A stretch of 30,552 nucleotides of DNA, taken from NCBI GenBank assembly GCA_021794335.1, contig JAJYQZ010000313.1, forward strand, positions 1 to 30,552, in the 5' to 3' direction. The notes beneath the pieces were generated by a model, which saw only the letters and a list, made by a program, of their open reading frames with translations, was not told the origin of the DNA and searched no databases. The position numbers and the translations under genes are program-made. Numbering within the stretch: position 1 is the first letter of the stretch; the number at the start of each line of letters is the position of its first letter. Of the stretch, positions 7,820-15,057 are shown piece after piece. Source of the stretch: a bacterium. Its GTDB lineage: Bacteria; SZUA-79; Acidulodesulfobacterales; Acidulodesulfobacteraceae.

Positions 7820-7859
7820 TTTTTAATTTAATATAAATATTTAAAACGGAGGGATTTAA

Positions 7860-8120
7860 ATGGCTGAAGACAAAAATTTAGGGGAAGTTAAGCCGGATGA
7901 AAAGCTTGACGTAACGGGGGAGACATGCCCCATTCCGGAAACTATGGCGCATAAAAGGCTTAAAAAGATGTCGGTAGGACAGGTTCTGGAGGTTTATACC
8001 GACCATGCGGCGGCGGTAGAAAATTCTTTCCCGTCTATGCTCAATAAATTGAACTACCCTTATTGCGTTACAAAAATAGCGCCTGGGGAGTTTATCATTA
8101 AAATTAAGAAAACAAGCTGA
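7860..8120 (+). CDS. tusA: TusA-family sulfur carrier protein
   Basis: 86 residues, normal TusA length. The family motif reads LDVTGETCPIPETMAHKRL: Cys23 in CPIP is the residue that carries the persulfide. The later part (VGQVLEVYTDHAAAVENSFPSML) fits the TusA/SirA fold. There is a second cysteine in YPYCVTKI. No signal peptide, so it is cytoplasmic. It directly precedes the YeeE/YedE transporter, an arrangement in which imported sulfane sulfur is thought to be passed to TusA and then to DsrE-type proteins. Strong ribosome binding site (GGAGGG). Confidence 0.93.
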   Translation: MAEDKNLGEVKPDEKLDVTGETCPIPETMAHKRLKKMSVGQVLEVYTDHAAAVENSFPSMLNKLNYPYCVTKIAPGEFIIKIKKTS

Positions 8121-8179
8121 AAATGCAGCTTTGATTTTTAAAATTTAATTTAAAATAATTTATAAGGAGAAACCAATTT

Positions 8180-9358
8180 ATGAATCCCTATTTTATCGAA
8201 TACTCTATAATAGGAATTGCGGGGTTGATTTTCGGAGTGGCGCTGGAACGCGGCAGAATGTGTTTCGTCCTCGCTACTAATAATATTTTTACTGCCGGCG
8301 ATACCAAGATATTGGAAGGTATTTTGTGGGCGTTCGGGATATCGGTTCTTGCTTTCGGCATCGTAGAATCTCTTGGGATAATTCCCGTGCATGCCGCAAT
8401 TCAAGGTGTTTTTCCTATGGGTTGGTATGACCTTGTAGGTGCTCTTTTATTCGGATTCGGCATAGGAATTTGCGGCGCCTGTATGAGCGGATTAATATTC
8501 AGGGCTGCTTCGGGGTTTACGCAAAACTGGATGCAATTATTCGGAATACTTGCCGGAACTATATTTTTTGCCTTTATAATCTTTCCGATGACCAATTTTC
8601 TTTACTGGATTTTACATACTATCCCGTGGCTTAGCATAAAACCGGGCATTTCGGATTATATTCCGCATGAATGGTTTGGCGATGCGGCATGGGGACCCTT
8701 TGTCGTTGCTTTAATATTCGGCGGGTTTTTCCTTATCTTAGGGTTATATTTAACGAAGAGGAGGTTTAAAAAAATCAGCAATGAGCGCGGCGAAAATTAT
8801 AAAGAGCCTATTATAACATGGAATATGCTGAAATTTAAAGAACCTTATTCTCCGAGGCTTGGCGGATTATTGTTTGCGGTTGTTGCGATAATAGTTTTGT
8901 TTGCCTCTTATTATACCGTCCATAAGGCGGCGTATTTGGGAGTAACGACTCCTTACGGCAGTTTTGACACTTATATTTTGGCCCCGTTTATAAATTTATA
9001 CAATGTGGTGGGACCTTATAAAGCTTCATTTTTACCAAAAATATCGTCCAATTGGTTTCAAATCGTTCCGGTTGCAATACCTATGACATTTCTTGTGATA
9101 TGCACATTTGCGGGAGCTACTATTACCGCCATATTAGGCGGTGAATTCAAATGGAGGGTTCCAAGAAGAAAAATGATGTTTGTTCAAAATTTTGCCGGAG
9201 GAATTCTTACAGGAGTAGGCGCAAGAATTGCATTAGGCTGTAACATAGGAACTTTATGGTCGGGGTTTCTAATGTTTTCATGGGCGGGAGTTTTATTTTT
9301 GCCTACGCTTGTGCTGGGGATGTATCTTGCTCTTAAGTTTCAGGAGCTTGTGTGGTAA
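8180..9358 (+). CDS. yedE: YeeE/YedE-family sulfur compound importer
   Basis: 392 residues with about nine hydrophobic segments. The family cysteine motifs are present: ERGRMCF (Cys28), GIGICGACMSG (Cys98, Cys101) and ALGCNIGTLWSGF (Cys354). In the thiosulfate importer TsuA of this family, cysteines in these motifs line the path and pass the substrate by transient S-S contacts. The size and two half-repeats match the family. Start at 8180 with AAGGAG. It sits between tusA and a small membrane protein. The substrate could be thiosulfate, sulfane sulfur or polysulfide; the neighbouring exported rhodaneses make the last two attractive. Confidence 0.92.
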   Translation: MNPYFIEYSIIGIAGLIFGVALERGRMCFVLATNNIFTAGDTKILEGILWAFGISVLAFGIVESLGIIPVHAAIQGVFPMGWYDLVGALLFGFGIGICGACMSGLIFRAASGFTQNWMQLFGILAGTIFFAFIIFPMTNFLYWILHTIPWLSIKPGISDYIPHEWFGDAAWGPFVVALIFGGFFLILGLYLTKRRFKKISNERGENYKEPIITWNMLKFKEPYSPRLGGLLFAVVAIIVLFASYYTVHKAAYLGVTTPYGSFDTYILAPFINLYNVVGPYKASFLPKISSNWFQIVPVAIPMTFLVICTFAGATITAILGGEFKWRVPRRKMMFVQNFAGGILTGVGARIALGCNIGTLWSGFLMFSWAGVLFLPTLVLGMYLALKFQELVW

Positions 9359-9402
9359 ATATAATAAATTTATTTTACTAAATTATGGAGGTTTAACCGA
9401 AA

Positions 9403-9690
9403 ATGGCTAAGAAGAAGAATCATAACTGGTGCGGAATTTCATTTATAGCCGCATACGGATTATTTACTATATATGCTTCGTCTATTTTGAGTTATTTAAA
9501 TAACGGCAAAGAAATAGGAAAATTATCCGGTACGGCTATCAGCGGAATAAAACAAAGCTTTATATTATTCGGCTTCATTTTCATCGGGATTGCAATAGTG
9601 CTGTTCTTAAGGGAGTATATATTTAAATCCGGCATTAAAGAAGCCGGAGACACGGAAAGCGGGGTGGCTCCGCATTATTTTAAGAAGTAA
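9403..9690 (+). CDS. Small two-TM membrane protein of the yedE-dsrE cluster
   Basis: 95 residues. Two hydrophobic segments (about 11-31 and 48-67) are joined by a short polar loop (NNGKEIGKLSG). The N-terminus is basic (MAKKKNHNWCG) and the tail is soluble, ending in HYFKK. One cysteine (Cys10) lies at the start of the first membrane segment. It is 44 bases after yedE with a good GGAGG site, so it belongs to the unit. Descriptions of the YTD cluster mention two conserved hypothetical genes beside yedE, tusA and dsrE; this could be one of them. Function unknown; an accessory subunit of the transporter is a reasonable guess. Confidence 0.75.
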   Translation: MAKKKNHNWCGISFIAAYGLFTIYASSILSYLNNGKEIGKLSGTAISGIKQSFILFGFIFIGIAIVLFLREYIFKSGIKEAGDTESGVAPHYFKK

Positions 9691-9737
9691 CGATGTCCAA
9701 TAAATATTAATAATGGTAATATCGAGGAGACTGAACG

Positions 9738-10043
9738 ATGAAACTTGCACTGTTAATAACCACGGATAAATATAAAAATCATGTGGAAAATATCCTGAGT
9801 TCGGCAGAACGATTAGGCTATGGAATAAAATGCTTTATGATGGACGACGGCGTTAACCTGCTAAACGACGCAGACTATATTTACAAATTAAAAGAAGCAA
9901 ATGCCCATGTTTCGTTATGCGAATATTCATGCAGCATAAGAAACATAAATGACAAGGTGGAGGGTTTTGAGTATGCCTCTCAATATGAAAATGCAACCAT
10001 CATGAACGAATTAAAAGCCGAAGACAGGCTGCTGGTGTTTTGA
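9738..10043 (+). CDS. DsrE/TusD-like sulfur-transfer protein
   Basis: 101 residues, cytoplasmic. The N-terminus MKLALLITTDKYKNHV and the pattern of a first beta strand, helix and then GIKCFMMDDGVN fit the DsrE-like alpha/beta fold. Cysteines lie at 32, 61 and 65; the segment VSLCEYSC is where DsrE proteins carry the active cysteine that takes sulfur from TusA. It is the first of three small genes in the order expected for dsrE-dsrF-dsrH, though all three are shorter than the classical proteins. GAGGAG precedes the ATG. Confidence 0.72.
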   Translation: MKLALLITTDKYKNHVENILSSAERLGYGIKCFMMDDGVNLLNDADYIYKLKEANAHVSLCEYSCSIRNINDKVEGFEYASQYENATIMNELKAEDRLLVF

Positions 10044-10101
10044 TTATAACTGATTGCGTCAGTTTAATTTATTTATAATTTAAAATGGGGTATAATTAGA
10101 C

Positions 10102-10374
10102 ATGGTTAAAAAAATTGCCGTCCTTGTCCGCGACAGGCAGGCAGAAGCTCTTAGAATGTCAGGTGGCTTGACATTGCTTGACGACGAGGTTAATGTTTAT
10201 GTTCTCGACAGGAAACTTGAAAGCAATAAGGTTATAGATAAGCATCTCGACATGGTTCGGAATATGCTTGAGATACCGATGTTTACAAACTGCAAAGATA
10301 ATCCGTACGATTATTTAACAGACGAGGATTTAGCTAATAAATTGCTTGATTATGATATTGTAATACCTTATTAA
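10102..10374 (+). CDS. DsrF/TusC-like small protein
   Basis: 90 residues, no signal peptide. MVKKIAVLVRDRQAEALRMS followed by GLTLLDDEVNVYVLDRKL resembles the first half of DsrE/F-fold proteins, in which a strand is followed by a helix carrying the oligomer contacts. It has a single cysteine (Cys64, in FTNCKDN). It ends in a strand, DYDIVIPY. Position between the DsrE-like gene (58 bases upstream) and the DsrH-like gene (22 bases downstream) supports the assignment more than the sequence does. It could instead be an independent DsrE-family protein. Confidence 0.6.
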   Translation: MVKKIAVLVRDRQAEALRMSGGLTLLDDEVNVYVLDRKLESNKVIDKHLDMVRNMLEIPMFTNCKDNPYDYLTDEDLANKLLDYDIVIPY

Positions 10375-10396
10375 ATTTTTTGGAGACTTTTAAAAC

Positions 10397-10570
10397 ATGA
10401 AAATACTTCATATCCTCAAAAGAGAACCGTCGGAGACGGAAAGAACAATTATTGATATTCATTCTAAATCAAATGAAATTACGGTTTTTAAGCTTTATTC
10501 AGACGATGCTTTCAGTTACGATGATTTGTTGAAAAAGGTTGCCGAGCATGATAAGGTATTTTGCTGGTAA
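10397..10570 (+). CDS. Very short DsrH/TusB-like protein
   Basis: 57 residues; the start is ATG 10397, preceded by TGGAGA. It begins MKILHILKREPSE and ends DKVFCW. DsrH/TusB proteins begin with a similar strand (MLHTL...R) and end in a tryptophan, and this one ends Cys56-Trp57, leaving its only cysteine penultimate. It is a little over half the usual length of about 95-100, having lost the central region, yet the frame is intact and in operon position after the DsrE- and DsrF-like genes. Inference: it closes a minimal DsrEFH-type set that takes sulfur from TusA. Alternatively it is an unrelated small protein. Confidence 0.6.
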   Translation: MKILHILKREPSETERTIIDIHSKSNEITVFKLYSDDAFSYDDLLKKVAEHDKVFCW

Positions 10571-10606
10571 TAATAAAAAAAATTAATTTAAAAAATGGAG
10601 AAAAAC

Positions 10607-11164
10607 ATGAAAAGAATTATTTTTTTGAGTATGTTTTTTTTACTGATTTTGAGCGGTATATCTTATGCGCAGGGAATGATGAAAGGGCATAAGAACGCCG
10701 GCTGTATTGGAACATTTAACCGTATGCTGGCAAAAAGGGCGTATAATGCACTTAATCCGCATCATGTAGGGGTAAAGCCCAATGCGGTTGCAGTGGTCGG
10801 TGTGCCTCAGATAATGGCTCCCGCTCTTTATAAAGAATATGTGACGGGACACAATAGTAAGCATTATTATCTTTTAGATGTAAGGGAGCATCTGGCTTTT
10901 GTAAAAATGGGCCACATATCCGGCGCGCATAATATCCCACTTCAAGTGCTTTTTACGCCGAAATATTTAAAAATGCTTCCAAAAAACCGCACGATAATAT
11001 CTATATGTTATGTAGGGCAGTGGGAATCAATGGCGGCCGGATTACTTGCCACTATGGGCTATCATGTTAAAATATTAAGATTCGGAATGTCTTCGTGGAA
11101 TCCGAAAATAGACTTGCTTCACCGCAATAAAGTGGCATTCGGAAATTTTGCTTTAGCTCATTAA
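10607..11164 (+). CDS. Exported single-domain rhodanese, paralogue of the 6260 gene
   Basis: 185 residues from the ATG at 10607; the ATG at 10595 is rejected because the GGAG at 10597-10600 is the ribosome binding site for the later one. Signal peptide to SYA (residue 21). Mature start QGMMKGHKNAGCIG contains an extra cysteine (Cys33) absent from the 6260 paralogue. AYNALNPHHVGV precedes the rhodanese domain: LDVREH, GHISGAHNIPLQ, active loop CYVGQW with Cys134, then LRFGMSSWN. It follows the DsrH-like gene by 36 bases. The two paralogues bracket the tusA-yedE-dsrEFH genes, which argues that they serve the same pathway on the outside of the membrane. Confidence 0.88.
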   Translation: MKRIIFLSMFFLLILSGISYAQGMMKGHKNAGCIGTFNRMLAKRAYNALNPHHVGVKPNAVAVVGVPQIMAPALYKEYVTGHNSKHYYLLDVREHLAFVKMGHISGAHNIPLQVLFTPKYLKMLPKNRTIISICYVGQWESMAAGLLATMGYHVKILRFGMSSWNPKIDLLHRNKVAFGNFALAH

Positions 11165-11235
11165 TAAAAATATTTAAATATTAAACAAAAGTTTGCTGAA
11201 TATAGTAAATAATAAAGGAGGTGAAAAATATAATA

Positions 11236-11484
11236 ATGAAAAAATCTATTAATACCTTTTTAACCATTGCAGCTGTCTTTATGCTCTCTATCGGTTTCAG
11301 CGCTATCTCCGGCGGAAACGCGGCGGCCGCTTCTTATAGCGGAAACATGAAAATAAGCGGAAATATGCATATGGGCGCAAATATCGGATACGTGGGCAGC
11401 TCTCAGAAAAAATCAAAGAAAAAAGACAGCGGAAGCAGCAAAGCAAAATCTAAGTTAAATAAAATGGGCGCCGGTTGCCTGTAA
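11236..11484 (+). CDS. Small exported protein with a penultimate cysteine
   Basis: 82 residues from the ATG at 11236; GTG 11221 is rejected because it is part of the Shine-Dalgarno AAGGAGGTGA. Signal peptide to about residue 30 (GGNAAA). The mature chain of about 50 residues starts with Met/Gly/Asn-rich repeats (SGNMKISGNMHMGAN), continues with a basic Lys/Ser stretch and ends KMGAGCL. Its only cysteine is residue 81 of 82. A penultimate cysteine on a flexible tail is the hallmark of DsrC, but there is no DsrC domain here. It lies 71 bases after the exported rhodanese and is followed by a strong terminator. Inference: a possible periplasmic sulfane-sulfur carrier. No known family recognised. 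Confidence 0.7.
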   Translation: MKKSINTFLTIAAVFMLSIGFSAISGGNAAAASYSGNMKISGNMHMGANIGYVGSSQKKSKKKDSGSSKAKSKLNKMGAGCL

Positions 11485-11491
11485 ATTAAAA

Positions 11492-11539
11492 ATTACAGAA
11501 AGGTTAAAAAGAGAATAACCTTTTTAACCTTTCTGTAAT
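11492..11539 (+). terminator. Strong hairpin terminator ending the YTD-type unit
   Basis: A perfect 20-bp inverted repeat (11492-11511 with 11520-11539) with an eight-base loop lies seven bases after the stop codon of the small cysteine protein. The flanks are A/T rich rather than a clean T-run. It separates the rhodanese/TusA/YedE/DsrE unit from the next pair of genes. Confidence 0.8.
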
Positions 11540-11599
11540 AAATTATTAATTATTTTCAGGGCTTTTTTAATATAAATAAATAATGGGGAGAAAATTAAA

Positions 11600-12127
11600 A
11601 TGCGATATTTGATAATGACAGTTTTAATATTTATTACAATTGTTTTTGCTAGCGCAGTTTATGCTGTTCCATCCTACGCTTCTGCTTTATCTGCTAAAAA
11701 AAGCGCAGCTAAAATTGCAATGATAAGAAAATATTTCCTATCCCATACTTACGATTTCGGCCCGATTTTTTATAAATATCATCCCGGCCCAAATTGGTAT
11801 CTTCAACATATTAAAGGCTTAAGGCTTACTCCAAGCCAGTTAATAATAATTAAAAAATTAGACGCAGGAATGATTAAAGATACTATTTTGGGAATAAAGA
11901 ATCTTAAGGCCGCATACTCCAATTACAAAAAAGATTCTATGGAAGTTGCTCCAAAAATAAAAACTATTATCAACGATATAAAAAAAATAGGCAAGGCGCA
12001 AACTTACCTTGCTTATGAGATGGTGCCGTATCACCTTAAAAGCTATTCTATTTTAACGCCTTCCCAGAAAAAAATATTTAAAGAGTTAAGAATGACTAAA
12101 CTAAATGCTGGATGCATGGCAAAGTGA
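11600..12127 (+). CDS. Exported LTxxQ (Spy/CpxP-like) helical protein
   Basis: 175 residues, signal peptide to about residue 28 (SYA). The mature protein is helical and has two LTPSQ motifs (76-80 and 152-156), the signature of the Spy/CpxP/LTXXQ family of periplasmic chaperone and metal-stress sensors. The only cysteine is Cys172, in the C-terminal NAGCMAK. Spy-type proteins bind unfolded or aggregating proteins; zinc-resistance relatives bind metals. The tail cysteine is unusual for the family and is shared with the small protein upstream (GAGCL). It ends just before the PQQ-propeller gene (18 bases), so the two are co-transcribed. Start at 11600 after GGGGAG. Confidence 0.75.
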   Translation: MRYLIMTVLIFITIVFASAVYAVPSYASALSAKKSAAKIAMIRKYFLSHTYDFGPIFYKYHPGPNWYLQHIKGLRLTPSQLIIIKKLDAGMIKDTILGIKNLKAAYSNYKKDSMEVAPKIKTIINDIKKIGKAQTYLAYEMVPYHLKSYSILTPSQKKIFKELRMTKLNAGCMAK

Positions 12128-12144
12128 CCATAAGAGGAGAAAGA

Positions 12145-13506
12145 ATGGAACTAAAAATTAATTTATCGTTTTTTCGGATAAGTTTGATATTTGCACTTTT
12201 ATTTACAATCTTGGGATTTACTATAGCGGCTAAGTCTTTCGCAAATACTTATCCTGCAAAATGGTCTATGTATGCTATGAATTCAGAACATAATCCTGTA
12301 TATGAAAATGGAAGTAATTTGGACGTTAATTGGACTTTCGGGGTTCCTGAAGCTATTTCAAGCAGTATGTCTAAAAACGATTTTAAAAAAAAATATTTTA
12401 ATCCAACTACCGTAAGAGATATTATGGGGATTCCAATAGGCGTGTCTATCGTTAACGGAATCGTGTATGCGCCTTGCGACGATAATAATTTATATGCATT
12501 AAATGCTAATACGGGCAAACTAATATGGAAATTTGATGCGTTGAACCAACTTATGGGTACTCCGGCTGTTGTGCATGGAATAGTCTATATTGGAGCAGGT
12601 AACTCAGTTTTTGCTTATTCACAAGCTAAAAAATTCGCTTACCAAAATTCTAACGTTATTAGGGGGGTCGATGTTAGCGCTTTTTATGCTTTAAACGCAA
12701 AAACAGGTAAACTTATATGGGAGTATCATACAAAAGGTGAAGATATGCCGACGCCCGTATATTATCGCAATGAACTCATCTTTGGAAATGGAGACGGCCA
12801 CATTTACTGTTTAAATGCGAAAACCGGCAAGTTATTGTGGAGAATATACATAAGTTCATTTGTCAGTATGTCTTCTGCCGTAAGATATAAAAATATTGTA
12901 TTGATTAACGGAACGCATCCGAATTATTTTTATGCCGTTAATGTTAATACTGGAAAATTGATATGGAAAGTAAAACCGGCTCATTGTTTTTCATCAAGCA
13001 GCGGCGATGGTTCGCCTGCGGTTTCTAAAAATGGTATCGCAGTAAACCAGATTGAGATTCCCGGATTAAAAGCCGGAACTTCAAGCAGTGAAGAAATTGC
13101 ACTGAATGTTAAAAATGGACGCATTTTATGGACAACAATATTAGGTTCGGGAGCCGTTCCGCCGAGAAATAAAGATGCTGTTCCCATGATACATAAAGGA
13201 ATAATATATACTGGCAGTCCAGTTACTAAAAAAGCTTATGCCGTTAATTTAAAAACGGGTAAGATATTATGGAGTAAAAAAATTATCAGGATGAAAGCAG
13301 CGCCAGTAATTCTGGGATATAAAGTTTATTTTCCAACCGGTAACGGAACTATATTTGTCTTAAATAAAGACAATGGGCATATAATAAGCAAATTTAATGC
13401 TCATAACGGAGGATACGGACCGCAGGATGCCGTTATTATAGGTAAAACTATGATAATAGGAACCAATTTTGGCTGGGTTAACGCTATTCCGCTTTCAAAA
13501 TTGTAG
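12145..13506 (+). CDS. Exported PQQ-type beta-propeller, tetrathionate-hydrolase candidate
   Basis: 453 residues from the ATG at 12145, chosen for the site AGAGGAG; the longer frame from 12112 overlaps the previous gene. Signal peptide with cleavage near SFA (residue 33). At least seven repeats follow the PQQ/WD-like pattern LNxxTGKLIWK (for example YALNANTGKLIWKF, CLNAKTGKLLWRI). Known exported proteins of this fold include quinoprotein dehydrogenases, BamB, and the tetrathionate hydrolases of acidophilic sulfur oxidisers (about 500 residues). The sulfur context makes the last attractive. I cannot confirm the catalytic residues, and no cytochrome or PQQ-biosynthesis gene is near, which argues against a classical quinoprotein dehydrogenase. 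Three mature cysteines are present, one in YAPCDD and one in KPAHCFSSSS. Confidence 0.7.
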   Translation: MELKINLSFFRISLIFALLFTILGFTIAAKSFANTYPAKWSMYAMNSEHNPVYENGSNLDVNWTFGVPEAISSSMSKNDFKKKYFNPTTVRDIMGIPIGVSIVNGIVYAPCDDNNLYALNANTGKLIWKFDALNQLMGTPAVVHGIVYIGAGNSVFAYSQAKKFAYQNSNVIRGVDVSAFYALNAKTGKLIWEYHTKGEDMPTPVYYRNELIFGNGDGHIYCLNAKTGKLLWRIYISSFVSMSSAVRYKNIVLINGTHPNYFYAVNVNTGKLIWKVKPAHCFSSSSGDGSPAVSKNGIAVNQIEIPGLKAGTSSSEEIALNVKNGRILWTTILGSGAVPPRNKDAVPMIHKGIIYTGSPVTKKAYAVNLKTGKILWSKKIIRMKAAPVILGYKVYFPTGNGTIFVLNKDNGHIISKFNAHNGGYGPQDAVIIGKTMIIGTNFGWVNAIPLSKL

Positions 13507-13510
13507 TCTT

Positions 13511-13542
13511 AATCTAAAAGCAACTTTGCTTTCAGATTTTTA
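13511..13542 (+). terminator. Terminator after the PQQ-propeller gene
   Basis: AATCTAAAAGCAA pairs with TTGCTTTCAGATT with a single mismatch and a tiny loop, followed by TTTT. It begins four bases after the stop codon. The remaining 150 bases before queH hold a -10-like TATAAT near 13629 but no clear -35. Confidence 0.6.
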
Positions 13543-13698
13543 AAATAGTCTGCCTGGGTCATTTAGCACCTGCTTGAATCTTCGATAGGTTAGGGTTTTG
13601 TTTATTTTTTTTTCCGTTAATTTAGTGATATAATGATAATACAAATTGTAAGCATTAATAGCGCAAAATTGCTAAATTACCAAAGTTAAAACGTTAAA

Positions 13699-14271
13699 AT
13701 GGAATCCGATAAAAAACTTTTACTTCATATATGCTGTTCGCCATGCTTGATGTATCCGTATCATGTTTTCTCCTCTGCATCTCCAGATAAAAAATTCGAT
13801 AAAATTATAGGTTACTTTTATAATCCTAACATTCATCCATACAGCGAATATCTCAGGCGAGAGGAATCTTTAAAAACATTCAGCGAGGCGGCAGGTTTTA
13901 AGGTTATTTACGAAAAAGATTACGATATGGAAGAATTTATCAGAAACGTCGTTTTCAGGGAAGAAAACCGTTGTTATTACTGCGTCGGTAACAGGCTCGA
14001 GAAAACAGCAGCTTTCGCAAAATCTTCAAAATTTACCCATTTTTCTACTACGCTTTTATACAGCAGGCATCAGGACCACAGTTATATAAGAGAGACCGGT
14101 TTCAATCTGCAAAAAAAATACGGAGTTAATTTTTATTACGAAGATTTCAGGGAGGGCCATAAAGAAGGCATAGAGCTTTCCAAAGGATACGGTTTATACC
14201 GCCAGAATTACTGCGGCTGTATTTACAGCGAAAAGGAAAGATTTTTTCGCAAGCAAACAAGCATAAAATGA
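13699..14271 (+). CDS. queH: Epoxyqueuosine reductase QueH
   Basis: 190 residues. The QueH (former DUF208) pattern is complete: LLLHICCSPC (Cys12, Cys13, Cys16), the paired RCYYC (Cys92, Cys95), the signature FSTTLLYSRHQDHSYI, and YCGCIYS (Cys172, Cys174). QueH reduces epoxyqueuosine to queuosine in tRNA, as a non-orthologous replacement of the cobalamin-dependent QueG, and uses an Fe-S cluster bound by these cysteines. It is cytoplasmic. The gene stands alone on the + strand with no other queuosine gene in the window. Confidence 0.93.
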   Translation: MESDKKLLLHICCSPCLMYPYHVFSSASPDKKFDKIIGYFYNPNIHPYSEYLRREESLKTFSEAAGFKVIYEKDYDMEEFIRNVVFREENRCYYCVGNRLEKTAAFAKSSKFTHFSTTLLYSRHQDHSYIRETGFNLQKKYGVNFYYEDFREGHKEGIELSKGYGLYRQNYCGCIYSEKERFFRKQTSIK

Positions 14272-14322
14272 GTTATAATTAAAATTATAAAAATATAAAA
14301 ACCGCAATATATCTATTCTAAT

Positions 14323-15039
14323 ATGAATGAAGCGTTTAAAAATACTCCTGAAGAATTAATAATTAAAAAAGTCATAGAATATTCTAAGGCAAATAAACAT
14401 AAGATTCAGGCTTTATGGTTCGGAGAAGAAAACCGCTCATGCGGCGCTATCCTGTCGGATATAAATATGGAAAGTTTAACTTGCTCCTTAAAATTTAAAG
14501 ATAGTATTTTACATACGCCGCTCGAAGGAGATTTTTTAATTTTGCGGATTTTTTTTCTTTTTGCCCCGATTTCCGGAAAAATTAAAACCGTTAAAGGCGA
14601 TAAATCTATTACTATCGAAGAATTGAGTTTTATAACTTTAAAGAACAATAAAAGGCGCTATCCCCGATTCATAATGGGTGAGCCCTTAGAAACGCAGATG
14701 ATGATAGGCAACCATGTTTATTCAATAGAAATTAACGACATTTCTAAAGACGGAATAGGTTTTATATTTTCTTCAGAAAAGAGCATGTCGGGGTTAGCCG
14801 GAAAATCTGGATTTATTCAGTTAAATTACAATAACATGCTGTTAAGAATCAGCGGTGATATCGTATGGGTAAACAGATTTTCGCGGAATGATTATATAGG
14901 AGGGATGCTTCTTTACACAAATAATCAAGATAAAGATATAATCACAGATATTATATTCGATAACATATTTAAAATAGAAAACGAACTTTTTAAATTCATA
15001 TCTTTTGTTACCTGCGAAGAAATGAAAATGAAAAAATAA
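14323..15039 (+). CDS. PilZ-domain protein
   Basis: 238 residues. The C-terminal half is a PilZ domain with both c-di-GMP-binding motifs: RRYPR (111-115, RxxxR) and NDISKDG (138-144, DxSxxG). The N-terminal half (about 20-105) is beta-rich and resembles the YcgR-N type extension found before PilZ in flagellar-brake or exopolysaccharide effectors, but I cannot assign it firmly. No membrane segment. It is 51 bases after queH and 18 before the lipoprotein, so it is probably co-transcribed with the latter. Role: a c-di-GMP receptor controlling motility, surface attachment or envelope functions. Confidence 0.88.
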   Translation: MNEAFKNTPEELIIKKVIEYSKANKHKIQALWFGEENRSCGAILSDINMESLTCSLKFKDSILHTPLEGDFLILRIFFLFAPISGKIKTVKGDKSITIEELSFITLKNNKRRYPRFIMGEPLETQMMIGNHVYSIEINDISKDGIGFIFSSEKSMSGLAGKSGFIQLNYNNMLLRISGDIVWVNRFSRNDYIGGMLLYTNNQDKDIITDIIFDNIFKIENELFKFISFVTCEEMKMKK

Positions 15040-15057
15040 AAAAGGAGATTTTGCTTT

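Noticed and set aside
11236..11484. DsrC homologue
   Set aside because: Only the penultimate cysteine is shared; the protein has a signal peptide and no DsrC domain.
12112..12144. Earlier start for the PQQ propeller
   Set aside because: It would overlap the LTxxQ gene and precede a clear ribosome binding site and signal peptide that begin at 12145.
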